Assembly: GCA_037951165.1 (NCBI GenBank)
Contig: JBBDHG010000097.1
Span: 5,150,001-5,214,000 of the forward strand
Source of the DNA: Lophius americanus
Lineage: Eukaryota > Chordata > Actinopteri > Lophiiformes > Lophiidae
Direction: 5' to 3'
Length of the DNA: 64,000 nt
How positions within the stretch are numbered: position 1 is the stretch's first letter; every line of letters begins with the position of its first letter. The notes beneath the pieces are model-generated. The model worked only from the letters and a program-made list of their open reading frames with translations, did no database searches and was not told the origin of the DNA. Of the stretch, positions 21,601-33,291 are shown piece by piece. Both the position numbers and the translations under genes were made by a program.

Positions 21601-23542
21601 CCCTGCTGTCCAGTCTGCGTGCTGACGACCTGTGCTGCGGCCTGGTAGATGATTTGGTGTCCGGCACCACTAGTACTGAAGACATCTTCCTGGAACACCA
21701 CTCCAGCTGGAAAATGGGCTTCCCACAAGATTGGAACATCTTTGTATCAAACAGCGACGGCTCTACTTTAAGCGACGTCTGCCACACGAGCAACGAGAAA
21801 GTCTTCAAGCGGGAGATCTCCGAGGATAAAGTCAAACCGGACGCGTCAGAAGAGGAGCAAAGCTATCAGTCGACCTGTGAGGAAGACCCAAACGTAGCAG
21901 AATTTGACAGTGAGAAAAGTGAGGCGCTTTGGGAGTCTCTGTCAACCTCTATTCACCCTTACAATCCCCTCATCTTCTCTGCTTGCATCATAACAAACAA
22001 AAACATGAGAAACGGTAAAAGTGAAGTAAACGACAGCAGTGACACTGACTCAATGTCAGTAACGGTCCACCAGGAGATGTTGGGAACCCAGGGCCTGAGT
22101 TGGGTCAGGCGCTCTGACAGCGAAAGCAGTTGGTCCAGTTCTGATGGTTCAAGCCCTGACCTTGATGAGGAGAGCGAGAAGCTCTTGGAACTTTTTACCA
22201 GCGCTGACCCCTACAACCCCCTTTTTTTCACTGCATGCAGAGAGAGCAGCACACCTGCTCAGACCACCACCGCCACCGCCTCACTTCCTGTTCCTCCCAC
22301 AGCCTCAGAGACTGAGGAGAAGATCAGCTTGGGTTCATCTGCAGATGACGAAGAAGAGCAGCTCTGGAAATCTCTCTGCCAAGAGGATGACCCATACCAC
22401 CCTCTCAACTTTAAAGCCTGCCTCCAGAGCTCTCCAACAATAAAACTCCAGTCTGGAAAGGGTCCAAAGGCCCCTGGTGTCCAACACGTGGAAAATCCAG
22501 ACACAAAGGAAAAGAAATGTGAAAAGAAGTCAGACACGCCTAAAGAATCAGCAGCCACCAGATCCTCCACGCCAGAGAAATGTCTGGTGCTGTGGAAAAA
22601 ACCCAGCCAAGCACCCAAGTCACTGCAAAATGAGAAGCAGATCAACACCGCCTTCAAAAAGGTAATTACTTAATATTCAAATATCTGTCAGATGGGATTA
22701 GATGAATCATTAGTGGAGTTTCCTGTACGAGTAGAAACCAAAACCAAATTCCTTTAGAGTATTTTTTTTTTTTTGCAGAAGAGCACGTGGTCCTCCACTT
22801 TAAGTACGTGCTTGAATACCACGGACATGTGTCCTGGTGACTTAAGCAGTAACCTAAGATAAGGGTTTGCTCATGCCTCGCCGGACACTCACTGTTCCAT
22901 AAAGGCTGTTGGGCCGGGCCGGACTGTTTAATGTTGATTAGCAACGAGGATGGTCGTCATGACTAATTCAGTCATGTGCTTCCAGCGAGTCAGCAGAGAG
23001 CGGAACATCTCTGAGAACTAAATAAGGTTGCAGAGTGATTGCAATGTCAGTTTGGATGCTTCAACACTTACATCAGACCCCAAGAGTAAATCCTGAGGCA
23101 GACAAATGAGTCAGGTCTTTTTCTGATGACACGATGGTTTTAGAATTGGGTGATAGGTGAGTGGGAGACCTCATGTTTGTGACACTCGCTTGTTCTTGAG
23201 CTTAGAGTGGTTACGTCCATGAATTTAGTGAGTTGAATGAAGTATTTGGACGTAAACCCGAAAGGATCCTACAAAAAGGAAATAAATCAATTAAACACAA
23301 TCTAATTTAATTTGATTCCTTCTGTTTTTCAGGTCCGATTTTCCCCGGTCATCCAAGTACACGTCATGCGGTCCTGGCCACATGCCCGGTGGGCTTCACG
23401 CAAGGGACACTGGGAAGAACTGGCCCGAGACCGGGACCGCTTCCAGAATCGGATCCGCCAAACGGGGGATGCCATCGGCTTCTGCTTCTCCCAGCAGCAC
23501 AGAGAGAAGATGCAGTCTTATCTGGCCGTTGCCTTGAAATAA
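18642..23542 (+). CDS. ppp1r15: PPP1R15-family regulatory subunit of the eIF2alpha phosphatase (CReP/GADD34-like), complete, three exons
   Basis: Exons: 18642-18801, 21385-22661, 23333-23542. GT-AG junctions and phases give one 548-residue frame. PPP1R15 proteins recruit PP1 and G-actin to dephosphorylate eIF2alpha and end the integrated stress response, at the ER surface. Residues 31-66 (HILSVLWEQL...RFEVHLRI) form hydrophobic/amphipathic helices that fit the ER-targeting N-terminus. Three acidic repeats in the middle end in PYNPL-type motifs: HPYNPLIFSAC (about 244-254), DPYNPLFFTAC (328-338) and DPYHPLNFKAC (389-399). Human PPP1R15B has two such DPYNP units. The PP1-docking RVxF motif is KVRF (479-482), split by intron 2 between K and V. 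Then come VHVMRSW and the actin/eIF2alpha module GHWEELARDRDRFQNRIRQT (505-524, W506). KVRF and VHV resemble PPP1R15A, while the PYNPL repeats resemble PPP1R15B, so A/B assignment is left open. The ATG at 18642 is the first in frame. Confidence 0.9.
18990..20150 (+). repeat. 24-bp minisatellite in ppp1r15 intron 1
   Basis: The core at about 19180-19875 is built of the unit CTGGTTAAACTG plus TTGTTGTTTATG, with 15-, 18- and 21-bp variants. Flanks (18990-19180 and 19880-20150) hold increasingly diverged units such as 'tggttatgttgtt'. The plus strand is very rich in G and T and poor in C. Units differ in steps of 3, so long hydrophobic frames stay open (19099-19902 and 19163-19771), but this is intronic repeat and not a gene. 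Confidence 0.9.
20605..20775. mobile_element. Terminal repeats of a Tc1-like element (lineage 2), back to back
   Basis: TTACACCAATCGGCCACTAA and, 25 bp on, GTTGTGGTTGATCGGTGTAT are inverted versions of one terminal repeat. A third copy, ATCAGCCACAACATTAGAAC, follows at about 20725. These match the ends of a common fish Tc1-like family ('gatcagccataacatta'). Internal sequence is nearly absent, so it is a deletion derivative. Confidence 0.6.
22662..23332 (+). other. ppp1r15 intron 2
   Basis: Intron between the K and V of the KVRF docking motif. No repeat or RNA was recognised. Confidence 0.8.
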
Positions 23543-24220
23543 ATAAAAGACCTGAACACTGAATGTTTAATTTCCTTCTTTGGATGAGAATTTGTGATTG
23601 GTTGCAATGCAACAGTGAATTTATTTGATTTAAGGCCAATTGGAATTTTGAAGTTAGGCCAACTTTAATGTTGTTAAGATGAACAACTTTGTACCTCAAA
23701 GGGTTTTTTTCTACATTGTGACTGTTGCACTGACTGACACTTTCTCGTACTAACCTCAGCATTAATGTGTGGAGTGTTGTTTTGTATGCCTTATATCCTG
23801 ATGACCTAGTAATGTAATTTATTTTTTGCCCAACAGAGCTTTTTATTGATTTTTTTACCTTTTATGGTTACTGATTTTACGTGTCTTATACATGTGTGAA
23901 CAAACAGCCGTGGTGTATCTAGACATTGAGGGTAAAAACTGCTGCTATCATCGGAACGTGAAGCTTTACAGTGCAAAGTGTTTCCAAGCGTTTTTGTTCA
24001 AGGAGACATATTGATTTGTTGCAGTTTCATTTCTCGTCTTGATTTTCAAGTTATCTTTTCATATCTGATGGTGCATTACAACGGCAACCTCTTATCGTTG
24101 AATGTAATGGATGTTCTAATTATAATAATTACTTGAGATTCAAACACTTTGCTCTGTGACCCGACTTCTCATGATACCATGTAGCCGAATACGACTTCTA
24201 TGTAGCTGTTTTGTCCAATC

Positions 24221-24226
24221 AATAAA
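24221..24226 (+). terminator. Polyadenylation signal of ppp1r15
   Basis: AATAAA in CAATCAATAAAATTTG, followed by a T/GT-rich stretch. It gives a 3' UTR of about 700 bases (23543 to about 24245). An earlier AATAAA overlaps the stop region (23540s) and would give an extremely short 3' UTR. Confidence 0.65.
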
Positions 24227-24249
24227 ATTTGTCTCACTTTATTTTTGTT

Positions 24250-26635
24250 TGCTGTTTTTCAGACACACGAGGCACTCAAGTTTGTTGGACCAGGTTTTTG
24301 TTTCTCAGCTAAAAGAATGAAGCAAACGCTATCATGTTATCTCAGCACTGTCTGAAATGTTAATGCCTCGGATTTTGCCCATATGGCAAAAATGTAACGG
24401 GAAGAGGAGGCAGCAAATAATGTTGCAGAGTTGGTGACTAACACACACTCAGTTTGAGTGGGTTCTGCAACAGTGCACTAATCAGTGGGGTCAGGCTCCT
24501 CTGAGCACGTAGTCTATGAAACTGGCCTGAAAAAAACAAATGAGATAAGGAGTATTTGTGTCACAGATTCTGGTCACCAGAATCACCAGCTGAGGTTACG
24601 AAACATGCAGAAACAGAATGACTTTTTTTTTTTTTAATTTTCACAAAGTCTAGGCAAACAACCTCACAGCAGCCAACCGATTCAAAAAAAATGTCTCACC
24701 CAGTGAGGACGCGCCCTTGCGAGCTCAGCCGGGTGCAAGGACTCTCACAAACCTGTCTGGAAACAAACACCAGTGGGGATGTCACAGATTATAAGACAAA
24801 GGTCACCTGATAACTTATTTGACTCAGCCAGTTTTCAGTACACTCAGAGCCGTGACCTCTATTTATGCCTCTGATTTAGTGACCAGCAAGTTAAGGACAT
24901 CAGAATGTCTTTAACTATTATTTGGCCAACATTTATTATTAACATTTTTAATTATTCAGCTCTGGTTGCGCTGGATTTCAAACCTTTTCAAAAATGTAAA
25001 TATCAACCGGCTTTGAATAATCTGGCCCCAAACTTCCCTTCCCTGCTTTATATTATAAAGGCTATCTATCTATCTATCTATTCAACCCTCCCAATTTTCC
25101 CCCGTCTGTCTTAGTTTGTCTGTAATCAAGGGGGAGGGGGAGGGGGAGGCAGGTCTTTAGTGTCATCATCTCGTCACAATGACATCAAAACCATCAAAGG
25201 TCACACTTTACAAAGATTTATTACAGCGTTACAACAAAGGGGGAAAAAAAATCCAGGATTTGCCCCTTAGTGTGGATCAACTCCAAAGATGTAATGTAGT
25301 TTTGTAAAATGCCATTTATAAAACAACAAACCAACAGACGGGCAAAGCAAAGCAGAAACATAACCTTCTTGTTGGATGTAGTAAATGTGCCCTTTTCCAC
25401 ATATTTTGCGGAAAATATTATGTTATCATATAACACCTGTAACTCAGGAAGGTCTCCTGGGTCCTACATCTTACATACCAGTGTCCTCAGGCAAGATGCC
25501 GAAATCCCAAAGTCACTCAGTGGCCGTTGCCTTGGTGTTAATGCTGCGAATGTTGGAGGGGGAGGTTCTGAACGTGAACACACTTGATCTCAGCATTTCT
25601 GCTCAATGCAATTTTGAGAGCGGTCAGTGATCAGACGGATGAATCGTCTCTGTCCCACACTGACAGACGCCACTTCCTCCGGGATCATCCCGGTATCCTC
25701 TGGTTCAAACCCTCCACTTTATCCTCAGTGCATTAAAATGCATCATAGAACAATCTGACTGCTATTTAAGAACAGAGTGACCGTTACATTCAGCAACTCT
25801 TAGCTGTTATCTGTCTCTCTCTCTCTCTCTCCTTCCTCTCTCCTCCACACACACACACACCCACACACACACACATATGCTCGGCAGCTTATAATTTCCC
25901 AGAGGGCTGCAGACTCATTGCTGTAAGGCTGTCGTAAGACGGCGCTTAAAAACACCAAGGATGATGAAATGGCTTCCCAGAGAGATGAAATCAATTAGCA
26001 GCTCTCTCTGCCACCCACTCGTCCCTCCTGCAGCATCAGACACACAGGTGCTGCAAAGGTGAGCAACCTTTAGACCCTTGTTGCTGTATCAACCCAGCGG
26101 TGGGCCTTCCATCCCACATGCTGCATGTGTAAATATACCCCCAGCTGCCGCGGGAATCTCTGTTGGTGTTTTAGGCCCTTGAAAATTCCTCTCAGTTTTT
26201 CAGTGAAGCAACAACGTTACTTGTTATGAAGACGGGTTCATTATTTCAACGCTGAATGGACACTTTTGAGAAATGAGAGCATTTATTAAGAGCCAAAATC
26301 CAGTCAGGATTAGGAAATCAAACTCTCCAATAAATGAAATATCATATAATATTCAAGGGAGACAAATATATGAAACGCAGGACTTTATAATAGTATTCTT
26401 TCATTTTTGAATGAGTTGTTGTAATATTGAAGGTGCTTTATAGTGTTTGTTGGGTAAATATCTGGTTTGAGGCTCCACAGGTGGTTGGTGAACTTGAGTT
26501 AAATGTATTTCCTGTCAAACTGAGAGAACCTGAAAACATTTTCCCGCTGATGCTTTGTCTTCTTATCGTTATTTACGGCCAACACAACAGGCGTTTTCAA
26601 GAAGGAGGCACCGGTTTCAGACATGTTTTCACTAG
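24250..26635. other. Intergenic, no gene seen
   Basis: Contains a short (CTAT)n at 25065-25081, a GGGGGA-rich patch at 25131-25150, (CT)n at 25811-25832 and an interrupted (CA)n at 25849-25875. No coding or mobile-element similarity was recognised. Confidence 0.5.
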
Positions 26636-26637
26636 GG

Positions 26638-26708
26638 TTTATCTGTCTGTCTGCCTGTCTGTCTGTCTGTCTGTCTGTCTGCCTGTCTGTCTGTCTGTCC
26701 CTCTGTCC
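26638..26708 (+). repeat. (CTGT)n microsatellite
   Basis: About 70 bp of TCTG/CTGT tetranucleotides with occasional CTGC. Confidence 0.9.
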
Positions 26709-27061
26709 CTCACCCAAAAACAGTGAGGGACAACCATGAGGGATGGATCCTCACGGTTGGGCGTTTGACAACGAGGAAACAAATAAAGTTAGCATTCAAT
26801 CTCACTACTCTTCCTTTTCGCTCTTTCTTCTCTTATCTCTAAAGATAATTTCTAGAAGCCTCCCGTGGACGGGTGTTGAAAATGAGCATTTTCCAACAAA
26901 CAGTAAAGGAAGTGCATTTGAGCTTTGGGCGTGGTGAAATGTTGCAGAGCCAATGTTACATTATGTCCATGTCAAATAAATTAAAATGTTTTATATATAT
27001 AAAAAAATCTAAATAAAGGGGCAAAAGAAGGAATTTTTCACTTTCTTAAACCGTGTGACAT

Positions 27062-27385
27062 TTGGCTTTTCCATCTATTATGACAAGACCACATGTGACC
27101 CTTGGTGACTTTAATGTCTTTGTGACATGTGACTTTTGTGGCTTTTATATGTTTGTGACACGTGGCCTTGGCGGCTTTTTTGTCGCGATGACATGTGACC
27201 TTGGTGACTTTTATGTCATCGTGACACGTGGCCTTGGTGGCTTTTGTGTCATTGTGACACGTGGCCTTGGCGACTTTTATGTCGCTGTGACATGGGACCT
27301 TGGTGACTTTTATGTCACGTGACACGTGGCCTTGGCGGCTTTTATGTCGCTGTGACATGTGACCTTTGTGGCTTTTGTGTCCTCT
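27062..27385 (+). repeat. 33-bp minisatellite
   Basis: About nine to ten copies of a unit built from GTGACATGTGACCTTGGTGA plus CTTTTATGTCATC, with an alternating CACGTGGCC variant. It is open on both strands because 33 is a multiple of three, giving 11-residue peptide repeats, but nothing else suggests coding. Confidence 0.9.
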
Positions 27386-27757
27386 CCATTGGCATCGTCG
27401 GACGGTTGCTTTCTTCCTGTCTGATTGTTTAGTTTGCTCTAGAAACACCAGAAGGGGTTTGTGAAGGTCATGCGTCCAGCTGAAGGGCGTCCCGGTTGGA
27501 GCCTGACCACGGCTCCCTCACCTCCATTTTCATTACGCTTTACCCTTCCTCCCTCTCCTCTCTCTTCATCTTTGTCTCCATCGCTCCCCTTCTCATCCTC
27601 TGCCAGTATCATTACTTCTGTGGCCTAGGCAACCCCGTCTCCAAGCAACCGGGTAGGAGTGGCACGGCGCTGAAAGAATTGCAGGTGATTGCAGCAGCAC
27701 CAGAATTATCATCATCAGCATCAGAGGCAGCGGGTCTGCAGCCACCCACCCACCCAA

Positions 27758-27922
<165 letters not shown>

Positions 27923-28364
27923 GTTGCCCTCTCACTCGCCAGGGTCTCTCCTGGGTCACAATTAGCTGATGATGCAATCTAACAGCAGCTATTGTGTCTC
28001 ACACAGAAAGACTGTATGAATGTACAGGGAAACAAAGATCGTCTTCCTGTTTATTGTTCCCTGCAGTTACCGAACAAAACACCAGGATTAAACCCCCCAC
28101 CCCCCACTCCCCTTAAACATTTACTGTAGACTTTACGTAAGTGCAGACTTTCTCTCTATGAATTACATGTAAACCATTTCAACTGCTTACAGACATTCAT
28201 GACTGAAGGTGATTCATGGTCTCACTTACAAATACATGGTCTGACATGTGGATTCACAGAGTCGGCTACTGAGTCCCTTGTGCAGCGAAGCTCTTGGTAA
28301 AATAAGGTTTTATCAATTTTCATTTAACAGTAGGAATATAAATGTATTTATATTCTGTTTATAT

Positions 28365-28460
28365 ACACTGTATAAGTATATATAGTTATACAGTATAAGT
28401 ATATATACTTATACAGTATAAGTATATATACTTATACTGTATAAGTATATATACTTTACA
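28365..28460. repeat. AT-rich palindromic array
   Basis: Tandem copies of self-complementary AGTATAAGTATATATACTT joined to ATACT or ATACAG, which can form hairpins or cruciforms. Confidence 0.75.
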
Positions 28461-28479
28461 GCCTCATACTGAACTGTGC

Positions 28480-28481
<2 letters not shown>

Positions 28482-28533
<52 letters not shown>
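28482..28533. repeat. (TA)n microsatellite
   Basis: About 26 TA units immediately left of the Tc1-like relic. Tc1 elements insert at TA, so the tract may be its target or may have expanded from it. Confidence 0.9.
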
Positions 28534-28535
<2 letters not shown>

Positions 28536-29125
28536 CAAAAACACGGGAGGGTTTGTGGGCATGAACCGGTCTTTTCAGGATCCACCACAGCATCTCAAAT
28601 GGGGTTCAGGTCCAGAGTTTGACCAGGCCACTCCTAAACCTTTATTCCGTTTGAACCATCCCAAGGTGGTCTTAATCTTCTGCTCAGAATCAGTGACTCT
28701 GAGGTTCAACTCGCAGACTGAAGACCTGACTGCCTGAGATCAGAATTCCCATTTAATGTGGAGCTCCTTCTCCACATTACACCGCCTATGTCGGTTTGTT
28801 GATTTACCGTATATGAAAGAGGACCCCTGTCCTCCCAACAGTTCAACTTTTCTCTCATCGGTCCAGAGAACATTCTCTCAAAAGCTCTGCTCGTCATCAA
28901 GGTGTGTTGGGGCAATAAGTCAGACGGGCCATAATGTTCTTCCGGATAAGGAATGGCTATTACCTCACAATTCTCACATGGATGACCGTTTGGTCCAGAG
29001 TCCAACTTATGAGCATTTGAACCATGAACTCTGACCTTTACCGAGCTGAGAGATGACAGCAGCAGTAGAGCTCCTTGGATGTTATCTTCTGATCTTTCAC
29101 CAGGCTTAGGTGCCATAGTTGAACT
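28536..29125 (-). mobile_element. Dead Tc1-like transposon (lineage 3)
   Basis: On the minus strand the order is: SSLSSVKVRVHGSNAHKL (normally 'lasvkvsvhdstirkrL', second helix-turn-helix), GPMREKLNCWEDRGPLSYT (normally 'TDEtKvELFGrrgs'), and at the far end a degenerate catalytic/C-terminal block whose DNA still spells 'LNPFEMLWW...KRPVHAH' (normally SPDLNPIEMLWxDLKraVHAR). The middle, including the QDND/PKHT region, is missing, so this is an internally deleted, frame-broken copy. Confidence 0.75.
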
Positions 29126-29129
29126 GGGT

Positions 29130-30055
29130 CCAGCTATTACCAGTTATTACTGTTGTTACTGAATTCAAGAAATGGAATAAAATTCTGGGGTCAATAAATG
29201 CAATTATCATTGAAAAACTTGCATTTTGTTTTGACAGGTTGAATTTATGTTAAATCTTGTTTGAAGATCCAACAGAGTTCAGTGTCAGATACATACAAAA
29301 ATAGAATAAACCAGACTGACTAACAGTCTGTGAATTTAAAACTCAGTGTATTTATGTCAGTGGAAAATTAAAGATGACGTAATCGTTTATTTGGGCCTCT
29401 AAAGGACACACCTCCCATCTGACAGTCCATCCACACAATGTCCACTCAGAGATGACAGAGGCTATTTATTACATGGTAATTACAGTTCAGATGAACGCAA
29501 TGTGTAACACTTAAATGTTATATTACATCTCCTCTTCGTGGCCTGGCATCAGACCATTTCTGTTTACTGTTACATTATATTGCGAGTTCTGAGATGAGAT
29601 GTTTCCCCTCTGGACCCAGAGGAAGAAACGAGATTTCTCGGTATCCTCAGCCCTTAGACAGACAATATATGACTCTGCTGCCCCCATGTGGACAAACGGT
29701 AAATATCAAGGCCAGGGGAAAAGGTTTTCAGCAATATTCTGTTTGTATCTTAATTTCAGTCCTTACCTTACAGTTCAAAGGTGGAGGACTAATCAACCTT
29801 TCAGAACACTAATTCTATTTCATAACTGTAGGCCTGTAAGTGCTCCTGATCTGGTCTTTCCATACTGTTGGAAAAATATTCACTCCTGCTCATCGTCAGC
29901 ATGGCCACCGCATTGACCTCGGGGCTATTTTTAGGTTAGAAATATGTAAGATTTAATATTTTGTTTTCTGTTATATGTTATATATCATTATTCAAGGCAT
30001 ATTTAAAAATATATATGGTTTTGAAGAATCTTAGCAAAATGATTAGCAAACTATT
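29130..30055. other. Intergenic, no gene seen
   Basis: No recognised features. Confidence 0.45.
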
Positions 30056-30059
30056 CTTG

Positions 30060-30300
30060 CACGACTCCCCAAGTAGAGGTTTGTGACAGTCGAACAAAGC
30101 ACAGAAACACTCAGCAGAGTGAAACCTCTGTATGCCAAGGATTACTGCCACCCTGCTTTTACTTAGCTCCACCCCCTTTTTCCACAATAGCAGCCCTGAG
30201 TCTCCTTCTGTAGTGTGTGATGAGGTTTGAGAAGACATGGAGAAGATCTGACACCATTCCTTCATACCTCCATACATTACTCTGACAACAAAATAGCTGC
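30060..30300 (-). mobile_element. Tc1-like transposon tail (lineage 4)
   Basis: The minus-strand frame EWCQIFSMSSQTSSHTTEGDSG ends in a KKGVELSKSRV stretch. It is nearly the same as the plus-strand frame at 40290-40400 (TSSHTTEGDSGPLLWQKGVE). Both represent the C-terminal end and 3' flank of one Tc1-like family. Confidence 0.55.
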
Positions 30301-30304
30301 ATGC

Positions 30305-31665
30305 CATTTTTTCATTCATGAAAAGTAAAGAAATGAAAGCAAACACAAATGTCAGGCACCCTGTATCCGTCTTATCTACATTAACGTAGTCCAGAGGTCA
30401 GCTTGATGGCTCTGGCTGCAGGTAAACCACGTGATTGCATGTGTTCATACCATTCTTTACATTTTACAGCAATGTCAGTGTAATGATTATAATAATACCA
30501 AGTTGTGCTGTTAAGTACAGGTCAATGCTGTCTTCACAATGCTGGGGGGGTTGATTTACAGATTTACTCCGCAGACAACTGCAAATTGGTTTTGAACATG
30601 GGGACCACAAGATTTAGCGCCCCCTCGTGGTGGAAACTAGTGGCTGCGAGAGCTCCACAAAGTATGCACAGACATAATAATAATAATAATAATACATTTA
30701 ATTTATAATGCACTTTACATTTGGTTTTCATCCTATTGGATAGGATGTAAAGGGATATAATTTCTATAAAAAAATGTTTTATTTTATGTCAAAACAAAGT
30801 ATTTTACAGAAGTTATTCATATAATATATTAAAGATAAAGAGCACATCAAATTTCAGCAAAGGTGTCATAAATGGTACCATTTATTGCACTACACGTTTA
30901 TATAATTGAATACAGTTTCAACCTTTCATACAGATGTTTGACATCTATGACACAAGCTTCAAAATTTGTTAGAGTAAGAAAATATTTTCTTATTCACAAT
31001 TCTAATATACACACACACATTTATATATACACATATATAATTCTATAATTAAATAACTGTAATATCTGAGTATGAATAGTATAAAAATAGATGAATAAAG
31101 TTAAAACTTCATGGTTATGATGCTGTGGCTAATATGTGTGTGTAAATGTGTTAATCATGTAAATCCCCCATCAGTGGTTGCAATGTTATGGCTGTTTGGT
31201 ACATAGTGTTTAATATATATGGATTTTCCACGCATTTGGATTAATGTATTTTATCAAACAACATGAATAAACCTAATATGATGCATATTTGTTATTAAAA
31301 CCTGAGTGAAACAGGTCAAAATTATATTTGTGTAATTGTTCTAATCAACCTTTTGTGTTTCAAATACATTTCCCTTTAAAATCTCCTGAAAATTATTTAT
31401 AAACTATTCTCATAATCCTGATTGTTCTCAATAAAAAACCTAAACCTTGGTCATACTTTTTAACTGATTACATTTATCTGAAAAAAAAAAGATCTGCTTT
31501 ATGTTGATTCTATGAAATTGAATGAATACATTTTCAAGATGTAATTATTTAAACAAAATCAAATAGATGCTAGAACCTAACTTTTATGAGAAATTGGTGG
31601 AAATGTGTGAATATTTGTGAAAGTACGAAAGATATCAAAACAATCCAAATAGAGGCCTGAATGTT
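30305..31665. other. AT-rich intergenic stretch
   Basis: Contains an (AAT)n plus truncated copy of the 16995 repeat at 30678-30735, and an isolated end of Tc1-like lineage 2 near 31168-31200 (GTGGTTGCAATGTTATGGCT). No genes were seen. Confidence 0.5.
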
Positions 31666-31668
31666 GTT

Positions 31669-31970
31669 ACTGTATTAATGCATGTTAAATGGATTAATGC
31701 ATGTTACTGTATTAATGCATGTTACTGTATTAATGCATGTTACTGTGTTAATGCATGTTAAATGGATTAATGCATGTTACTGGATTAATGCATGTTACTG
31801 TGTTAATGCATGTTAAATGGATTAATGCATGTTACTGGATTAATTCATGTTACTGTATTAATGCATGTTACTGTATTAATGCATGTTACTGTATTAATGC
31901 ATGTTAAATGGTTTAATGCATGTTGAATGGTTTTTAATGCATTTTAATGGATTAAATGCATGTTACTAAC
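31669..31970 (+). repeat. 18-bp minisatellite with ATTAATGCAT core
   Basis: About 16 copies of an 18-bp unit such as ATTAATGCATGTTACTGT, alternating with ATTAATGCATGTTAAATGG. It is AT-rich and decays at the right end. Confidence 0.9.
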
Positions 31971-32179
31971 TTGACTTCTTCCCTGGAGTTTTTGTGTTTT
32001 CTCGCCCTGTAAGGTCACATGGTTGGTGTTTTCATCTGCTGCTGTGGACCTGCTCGATGTCCAATGATCACAAGATGCTCATGATGATGATTATTGTTGT
32101 TATCATTATTATTATTATTGTATAGTATTTCCCCATAAGCTATCACTATATGCCACATTAATATTAATGTTATTATCCC

Positions 32180-32560
32180 TACTAATGCCGCGGCCCGACC
32201 ATGGAGATGTTGGAGAAAGTGTATTATAGCTGATATCTTTGCTGCTTTTCCCCCGTCTGTATCTCTCCTCACCTGTGTCTCTCTCTTTCTCGCTGTCACT
32301 CTCTTTTTTTTCAAACCCGACCGACCGGTGATGGCAGTAGGCCGTCCACCCTGAGTCTTGGATCTGCTCGAGGTTTCTGCCCGTTAAAGGGCAGTTTTTT
32401 CTCGCCATTGTCGCCAAGTACTTGCTCAAGGAGGATTTTGTTGGGTCCTGTAGATAATTATATAAAGAGTTTGATCTAGACATGCTCTTTCTGGAAAGCA
32501 CCGTGAGACAACTGTTGTTGTGAATTGGCGCTATATGAATAAAGATTGATTGATTGAATC
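32180..32560 (+). repeat. Fish LINE/SINE-type 3' tail repeat
   Basis: Contains phrases of a very common fish repeat: GACCGGTGATGGCAGTAGGC then 'caccctgagtcttg', 'ggtttctgcccgttaaaggg', 'tcgccaagtacttgctc', and the closing TTGGCGCTATATGAATAAAG with ATTGATTGATTGA. Confidence 0.7.
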
Positions 32561-33291
32561 TTCTTTAAAAAAAACTAATTAATGACCTGAACATTTTGAT
32601 ATCTGAGCAAATCAAGGATTCAGCATTCACACAATTCAAATCCATAACTTTATTTATACAGCCCCTTTGAAACAGAGTTGAGAGCTGCGCTTTGACAATA
32701 AAGAAACGGCAGTGTGATACAGGATGAAGGCAGGGACTTGAAGCAGGGGGACATTGTGAAGAGAAACTGAAGGGATGAATTGAAGTATTAAAGAAGAATG
32801 GAAAGTTGGGAGGGGTGGGGGGGTTGTTAAGGAGGAGGGTTGAGGGCAGGTATAACGCAAAGGGCAAAGGAGGAATGGAAGGTGGCAAACAGTCAGCAGC
32901 CTCCTCTTCCTCACTGAGGCCATAACGGACCTATGTTTAGACAGAGATACCTAAATTTAAGTTGTGCTCATCACAGGCAGTAAAAAAGTCATTTTTTGAA
33001 GTTGATTTAATTAAAATTAGTACTTTTCTGATGTAAAAACAGCTCGATGGGATTCTTTCCCCCCAGGAAGAGTTTATTTTGCCTGGATATTCCTTGTTTT
33101 GCATTCTTAGTCTCCTCCTTTCATTTCTCCCTTTACTCCCTGTGTCGCCTCTCCGTTGGAAACACATCCACCTCATCGGAGGCGATAAGCGAGAAAGTTA
33201 TTGAAGATCCTTAAACTGCGTAGAAATATCATACATCCATTTCCATAGGCTTCCCTTTCACAACGCATTGCAAATTTGAAAATGGCGTTTT

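Noticed and set aside
21437..21835. 132-codon minus-strand frame
   Set aside because: Antisense shadow of the ppp1r15 main exon.
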